Source of the DNA: Selenomonas sp. GACV-9
Lineage (GTDB): Bacteria > Bacillota > Negativicutes > Selenomonadales > Selenomonadaceae
Reading direction: 5' to 3'
Assembly (NCBI GenBank): GCA_900116485.1
Contig: FPAX01000001.1
Span: 496,001 to 560,000, forward strand
DNA length: 64,000 nucleotides
Shown here: positions 59,759 through 64,000 of the stretch, in pieces
How positions within the stretch are numbered: position 1 is the first letter of the stretch
Layout of the letters: the number at the start of each line of letters is the position of its first letter
The notes under the pieces: model-generated
Database searches by the model: none
What the model was told of the DNA's origin: nothing
What the model saw: the letters and a program-made list of their open reading frames with translations, nothing else
Position numbers and translations under genes: made by a program

Positions 59759-60727
59759 ATGGATAAACGATTGCCAGTCAGATGGCTGTCTGTTTTGGTT
59801 TTAGGCTTATTCCTGCTGTTTAGCGGAAAAAGCTGGGCCGCAGAATTTGAGCCGGTTTCTTATACGGCTTATACGTCGCTGTTCTGGCTGAAGGAGGCCG
59901 GCGTGCCGGAAGCGGCTGAATATGCCAGGGCCACGGGCAAGCAGGATCTTTTATTGACGGGCAAGATAAAGAATTTCTATACGTTACAGCCGGTGAATAT
60001 GCTTTATCATGAGATGCGCTATGCCGCGCTCAATCAGTATATCCAGCAAAATGGCTATACGAATGTCCTGGACATTGCCTGTGGTTTTTCCTCCCGTGGG
60101 CTTTATATGGCCCGGCATGGGATTCGTTTTGTTGGGGCAGAGTTCCCGGCTGTGGCAGCCTATGGCAACAACTATCTGAAAAAATGTCTAACGCCCGCTG
60201 AACGGAAGCTGGCTTCGTATGAAGCCGCAGATGCAACCGATAAGGAGCAGCTGATGGCGGCGGCAGATTTGATGCCAGGCCCTGTCTGCATTACTATGGA
60301 CGGCCTGATGATGTATCTGACCCATGAACAGCAGGCCAGCGTCTTGCAGAATATCAAGGCTATTTTGCAGAAACATGGTGGCTGCTATATTACTACGGAC
60401 TTTTCTGCCCGCGATTTTGTCATGGACGCGTCCAAAGTGGTTTATGGGGAGAAAGATGCCCGTAAAGTCTATCGTGAATCGGCCAAGGTTTATGAAGATA
60501 TTGCGGATGCAGATTTCGATGAGAAGTTTTTTGCCAATGATGAAGAAGCCACGAGATTCATTACCGCACAAGGGTTAAAGGTGCAGCGAATACCGCTGTT
60601 CAGCCAGCCGACAACACTTTACAGCGAAAAGGGATTGGATAAGCAGCAGTTGCAACGGTTGGATAACATGAAGAATGCGAAAATCGTATGGCTCATAACA
60701 TGCGAATCCAAGATGCTGGCAGAATAA
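59759..60727 (+). CDS. Secreted/periplasmic class I SAM-dependent methyltransferase-like protein
   Basis: 322-residue protein of the TcmP/Ppm1 leucine-carboxyl-methyltransferase type with a clear export signal: basic MDKRLPVRW, hydrophobic LSVLVLGLFLLFSG, cleavage about at KSWAAEFEP. The mature part has YTNVLDIACGFSSRGLYMAR (SAM-binding glycine loop), FVGAEFPAVAAYG (acidic end of strand 2) and CITMDGLMMYLTHEQQASVL with KHGGCYITTDFSARDFVMDA. All catalytic-fold elements are retained, so it is probably not a simple remnant, but a SAM-dependent enzyme outside the cytoplasm is unexpected. It resembles the frameshifted methyltransferase at 3.3 kb. It lies behind the fba terminator and before the bidirectional terminator at 60.7 kb. 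Confidence 0.7.
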   Translation: MDKRLPVRWLSVLVLGLFLLFSGKSWAAEFEPVSYTAYTSLFWLKEAGVPEAAEYARATGKQDLLLTGKIKNFYTLQPVNMLYHEMRYAALNQYIQQNGYTNVLDIACGFSSRGLYMARHGIRFVGAEFPAVAAYGNNYLKKCLTPAERKLASYEAADATDKEQLMAAADLMPGPVCITMDGLMMYLTHEQQASVLQNIKAILQKHGGCYITTDFSARDFVMDASKVVYGEKDARKVYRESAKVYEDIADADFDEKFFANDEEATRFITAQGLKVQRIPLFSQPTTLYSEKGLDKQQLQRLDNMKNAKIVWLITCESKMLAE

Positions 60728-60780
60728 TAAAAATGACATCTGACAAGTTCCAACAGAACCGGTCAGATGTCATTTTTATT
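60726..60780. terminator. Bidirectional terminator between methyltransferase and glycerate kinase
   Basis: AATAAAAATGACATCTGAC pairs perfectly with GTCAGATGTCATTTTTATT across a 17-base loop, with A/T ends both ways. Confidence 0.95.
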
Positions 60781-61918
60781 TTACCAGCCGCATAATCTGC
60801 ATTACCGTTTGTCTGAGATTCTGGCGCGTATTTTTTTCTGCCATGGCCTCGGCGGCTGTCATCGGCATGTGCAGGATGGGAAAATAGGCATCGATGCCAT
60901 ATCGGTTGACAAGTTCGGCATCAGGAAGGGCACAGCCGCAGACGGCGACGGTTTTTATTTTCGCATTGAGCGCATGGGCCAAGCGGGCTACGCCGGCTGG
61001 CCCCTTGCCCATCGCCGTCTGCCGGTCCATGCGGCCCTCGCCGGTAAGCAATAGGTCTGCTTTTTCCAACGCCTGATGGATACCGATGGTCTCGAGGCAC
61101 AGTTCCGTGCCTGGCGTCAGCTCGCCGCCTAAAAATGTCTGGAAGGCAAATCCTAACCCGCCAGCAGCCCCGGCTCCCGGCACAGTTGCGCCCAACACCC
61201 CCAGCTCCTTTTCTGCCAAGTCCGCAAAATGATGTACCGCCGCATCGAGCGCTTTGACCATCTTTGGTGTCGCGCCCTTCTGCGGGCCAAATATCGCCGA
61301 GCAGCCATTAGGGCCATAAAGCGGATTGGTCACATCACAGGCGATGCGGAACCGGCATTCTTTAAGCCGCACATCGGCCTGGCTCCCGTCGATAGCTGCC
61401 ACCTCCGACAGATCGCCGCCGCAGATACCGGCAGCTGTGCCATCGCCCTTGAGGAATTTCCAGCCTAATGCCGTAAGCATCCCCAATCCGCAATCATTGG
61501 TCGCACTGCCGCCAATGCCGATGATAAATTCCCGGCAGCCAGCATCGATCGCCTGCAGGATAAGCTCGCCAAGCCCATAGGTCGTCGTCTGCAGCGGATT
61601 GCGCTTTTCCTCCGGCACCATGGGAAGGCCTGCGGCATCAGCCATCTCAATGACGGCAAGCTTTCTTTCCGCTACGACCCCATAGCGGCTCCTAACCGGT
61701 GATTTCAGCGGCCCTGTCACCACCGCCGGCACGATTTGTCCCTGCAGGCCCTCGACCAAGGTATCGACCGTCCCCTCACCGCCATCGGCCAAAGGGAAAA
61801 TCTCGACATGCGCCTGCGGAAAGACCGCCCGCACCGCATCACGGGCTACCTGCCCGGCCGCCAGCGACGATAAACTCCCCTTGAAAGAATCAATGGCAAT
61901 AACAACATGGTTCATCAA
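60776..61918 (-). CDS. glxK: Glycerate kinase (type I)
   Basis: 380-residue glycerate kinase phosphorylating D-glycerate, here probably at O-2. VVIAIDSFKGSLSSLAAGQV and EIFPLADGGEGTVDTLVEGL with GGEGT are the substrate/phosphate loops. IIGIGGSATNDCGLGMLTAL, CDVTNPLYGPNGCSAIFGPQ and PGAGAAGGLGFAFQTFLGGE are conserved in GarK/GlxK. LLTGEGRMDRQTAMGKGPAG is the nucleotide region. The stop is within the bidirectional terminator. It runs away from cooS; the 261-base gap holds the cooS promoter. Confidence 0.93.
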   Translation of the reverse strand: MMNHVVIAIDSFKGSLSSLAAGQVARDAVRAVFPQAHVEIFPLADGGEGTVDTLVEGLQGQIVPAVVTGPLKSPVRSRYGVVAERKLAVIEMADAAGLPMVPEEKRNPLQTTTYGLGELILQAIDAGCREFIIGIGGSATNDCGLGMLTALGWKFLKGDGTAAGICGGDLSEVAAIDGSQADVRLKECRFRIACDVTNPLYGPNGCSAIFGPQKGATPKMVKALDAAVHHFADLAEKELGVLGATVPGAGAAGGLGFAFQTFLGGELTPGTELCLETIGIHQALEKADLLLTGEGRMDRQTAMGKGPAGVARLAHALNAKIKTVAVCGCALPDAELVNRYGIDAYFPILHMPMTAAEAMAEKNTRQNLRQTVMQIMRLVK

Positions 61919-62051
61919 AAAACTCCCTCAATAAAGCAAATTGGATGGCAAAGACCTCCTATAGGATATAACTTCTGCATGCTGCACCGATTTCCTGCCC
62001 GAATTGACCAGTCAGTTTGTATGTTTTCCGATATTTTTTATATGTTTTATA

Positions 62052-62186
62052 TTGACAGCTTTACAAGTTTACAGTAATATATAAAGCAATTCCTTTATTC
62101 ATACTTATTCTATATGTTTACTTTTTGTTGTAATCCATTGTCAACCGTCAAATGTCAAATGTCAAAAGGAGCGGTCAACATGTCAA
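62052..62186 (+). promoter_or_regulatory. cooS promoter and tandem GTCAA heptads
   Basis: TTGACA (62052-62057), a 17-base spacer and TAATAT (62075-62080) form the promoter. Downstream, GTCAA occurs at 62140, 62147, 62154, 62161, 62174 and 62182; the first four are in exact 7-base steps. They end at the RBS AGGAG (62167-62171). Possible regulator binding array; no known CO-sensor site is recognised. Confidence 0.6.
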
Positions 62187-64000
62187 CGAATCATCATCAC
62201 CAGCATCCACACAACCATCCGCACGAGTACGATACCGTCCATGAACATGCCGACTGGCATACCCATGACCACGATCCACAGCATCCGCATGTGCATGGTG
62301 GTGTCAACGACTATATGAAAGCCGTTGCCGAGTACCGCAAGACCTTTGCCTCCAAGCAGGATGTCTTAGAGCAGACGCCGGACCCTGCGGTGCGTGAGAT
62401 GATGCTGCGCCTGGAGCAGCTCGGCCACGATACGGTGTTTGACCGCTTTGACCAGCAGAAGCCGCAGTGTTCGTTTGGCCTTGGCGGTGTCTGCTGCAAG
62501 ATTTGCAACATGGGCCCCTGTAAGATTACGCCGAAGAGCCCGCGCGGCGTCTGCGGTGCCGATGCCGACCTCATCGTCGCCCGCAATCTTTTGCGCAGCG
62601 CTGCGGCCGGCGTGGCCCAGCATGGCGTCCATGCGCGGGAGATTCTCTTATCACTGAAATTCATTGCCGAAGGCAAGCTCAATCTTCCCTTGCTCGGCGA
62701 AAAGAAACTGCGCGCAGTCTGCAAGGCTTTCGGCATCGAAACGCGGGGCCAAAGCGTCAAGCGCCTGGCAGGCAAGCTCGCCGATGTACTGCTGGCGGAC
62801 CTCTCCCGGGCTCTGCCCGATGACTATGAAACCATCAAGGCCCTGGCCCCGGCCGAGCGGCAGAAAGTCTGGCAGGAGCTGGATATCCTGCCCATCAGCG
62901 CCTATAACGAAGTCTTTGATGCCTATCATCGCACGGGCGTCGGCACCGACGGCGACTGGCAGAGCATCATGAAGCAATTCCTGCGCTGCGGCCTGGCCTT
63001 CTGCTTTACGGGTGTCGTCGCCTCCAACATCGGCACCGATGCCATGTTCGGCACAGGCCACCGGGCTACCTCCAAGGTCAATATCGGTGCGCTCAAAAAA
63101 GGCTATGTCAACATCGCCGTCCACGGTCATCTGCCGACGCTTGTCAGCGAAATCGTGCGCATCGGCCACACGCAGGAATTCATCGAGCTCGCCCAAAAGA
63201 GCGGGGCCAAAGGCATCCAGTTCTACGGCATCTGCTGCTCCTGCCTGTCGGCGATGTACCGCTACGAGGGGGTCATCCCGCTTTCGAATGCGGTCGGTGC
63301 CGAGCTCGTTCTCGGCACCGGTGCCCTTGACCTCTGGGTTGCCGATGTACAGGATGTCTTCCCCTCCATCATGGACGTTGCCAAATGCTTCAAGACCACG
63401 GTGGTGACCACCAGTGATTCGGCACGGCTGCCAGGTGCTGAGCACTATGCCTACGACCATCATCACACCAATATCGGCGACACCGAAAAGCTCGCCCGCA
63501 AGATTGTCAGCCGCGCCATCGAAAGCTTTGCCGCCCGCCGGGATGTCCCGGTATTCATCCCCGCCTACGAAGTCACGGCCGATGTCGGCTTTACGGCCGA
63601 AAACATCGCCGAGCAGTTCCCCGGCTACCATGCCTTGGCCCGCGCCCTCGAGGCGGGACAGATTCGCGGCATCGTCAACATGGTCGGCTGCAGCAATCCC
63701 CGCGTCGTCTATGAACGAGCCACCGTCGATGTAGCTGAAGAATTGCTCAAGAACAACATCTTGATTTTCACCAATGGCTGCGCGTCCTTCCCGCTCTTAA
63801 AGCTCGGCTTCTGCAGCAAGGCTGGCACCGCAAAAGCCGGCAAGTCCCTGCAGGAGTTTCTATCCGCCCACGAACTGCCGCCGGTCTGGCATATGGGCGA
63901 ATGCATCGACAACACGCGCGCTTCGACGGTATTCGGCGGCATTGCCGCTGCCAGCCAAAAGGATATCAAGGACATGCCTTATGCCTTTGCCAGCCCCGAA
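62180..64000 (+). CDS. cooS: Anaerobic Ni-CO dehydrogenase catalytic subunit with His-rich N-terminus (3' end outside window)
   Basis: 607 codons are visible of an enzyme oxidising CO to CO2 at a Ni-Fe C-cluster. A 42-residue extension with 15 His (HHHQHPHNHPHEYDTVHEHA and on) precedes the standard protein. QCSFGLGGVCCKICNMGPCK plus RGVCGAD gives the D- and B-cluster cysteines in exact CODH spacing (C97, C105, C106, C109, C114). Then IAVHGHLPTL gives the C-cluster His (about 315); GICCSC (352-355), NMVGCSNPRV, FTNGCASFP and HMGECIDNTRA give further ligands. Where other CODHs have Cys in VDVQC, this one reads ADVQD (Asp392). ATG 62180 follows AGGAG. Neighbouring coo genes would lie outside the window. 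Confidence 0.9.
   Translation, partial: MSTNHHHQHPHNHPHEYDTVHEHADWHTHDHDPQHPHVHGGVNDYMKAVAEYRKTFASKQDVLEQTPDPAVREMMLRLEQLGHDTVFDRFDQQKPQCSFGLGGVCCKICNMGPCKITPKSPRGVCGADADLIVARNLLRSAAAGVAQHGVHAREILLSLKFIAEGKLNLPLLGEKKLRAVCKAFGIETRGQSVKRLAGKLADVLLADLSRALPDDYETIKALAPAERQKVWQELDILPISAYNEVFDAYHRTGVGTDGDWQSIMKQFLRCGLAFCFTGVVASNIGTDAMFGTGHRATSKVNIGALKKGYVNIAVHGHLPTLVSEIVRIGHTQEFIELAQKSGAKGIQFYGICCSCLSAMYRYEGVIPLSNAVGAELVLGTGALDLWVADVQDVFPSIMDVAKCFKTTVVTTSDSARLPGAEHYAYDHHHTNIGDTEKLARKIVSRAIESFAARRDVPVFIPAYEVTADVGFTAENIAEQFPGYHALARALEAGQIRGIVNMVGCSNPRVVYERATVDVAEELLKNNILIFTNGCASFPLLKLGFCSKAGTAKAGKSLQEFLSAHELPPVWHMGECIDNTRASTVFGGIAAASQKDIKDMPYAFASPE

Overview
The window looks like chromosomal DNA from an anaerobic, Gram-negative member of the Firmicutes (Negativicutes, Selenomonas-like). 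The inference rests on a complete ExbB-ExbD-TonB system and an outer-membrane receptor (so a second membrane) beside Firmicutes-style genes: strong AGGAGG ribosome binding sites, TTGACA-17-TATAAT promoters, a biotin-free carboxyltransferase subunit, an AGCS alanine/glycine symporter and an anaerobic Ni-CO dehydrogenase. No rRNA, tRNA, CRISPR array, transposase or phage gene was seen. The species cannot be fixed from the sequence alone.

Layout. 1-9.8 kb: housekeeping and salvage genes, mostly minus strand (flavodoxin, DXS-like transketolase, DUF2284 protein, PPOX-family protein, HAD and PHP phosphatases, TrmO, SfsA, CAT-like acyltransferase, YjbR), with a frameshifted methyltransferase and an alpha/beta-hydrolase remnant. 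9.9-16.1 kb: an L-rhamnose locus, with a DeoR-type regulator facing rhaB-rhaA-rhaD-MFS-rhaM. 16.3-19.8 kb: a VOC protein, a decayed HlyD/ABC-2 fusion remnant and a sensor SpoIIE-type phosphatase. 20.0-26.7 kb: a seven-gene iron-uptake operon (FecCD permease, ATPase, binding lipoprotein, TonB receptor, ExbB, ExbD, TonB) behind a consensus promoter buried under two Fur boxes. 26.8-35.2 kb: a C39-like protein, then a minus-strand operon (UroD-like enzyme, amino-acid ABC transporter, SDR oxidoreductase) facing two PLP sulfur-amino-acid enzymes. 35.2-41.4 kb: a MarR-controlled HlyD/ABC-2 exporter with a universal stress protein, and a YjiH membrane protein. 41.7-44.9 kb: carboxyltransferase and alanine/glycine symporter genes with long leaders.

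45.0-48.4 kb is an AT-rich accessory patch. It holds a large membrane/coiled-coil protein with a RelE-like C-terminus and an AAA/DUF4143 ATPase. After it come a deleted GH1 glucosidase, a nucleoside kinase, a Pit phosphate transporter with its DUF47 partner, an aminotransferase, aspartate kinase, uracil permease, an RluA-type pseudouridine synthase, class II aldolase, an exported methyltransferase and glycerate kinase. The window ends inside a CO dehydrogenase gene (cooS).

The most unusual items are: a CooS with a His-rich N-terminal extension and an Asp at the position of a C-cluster cysteine; the three-part 45-47 kb protein; a hairpin repeat family built from GACNNGTC modules, at two places 15 kb apart; a duplicated and decayed exporter locus; a methyltransferase interrupted at a perfect A_AAA_AAA slippery heptamer; and a methyltransferase of the same broad class carrying a signal peptide. 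Operators are proposed for the MarR and rhamnose regulators. Several intergenic leaders have secondary structure I could not assign to a known riboswitch.
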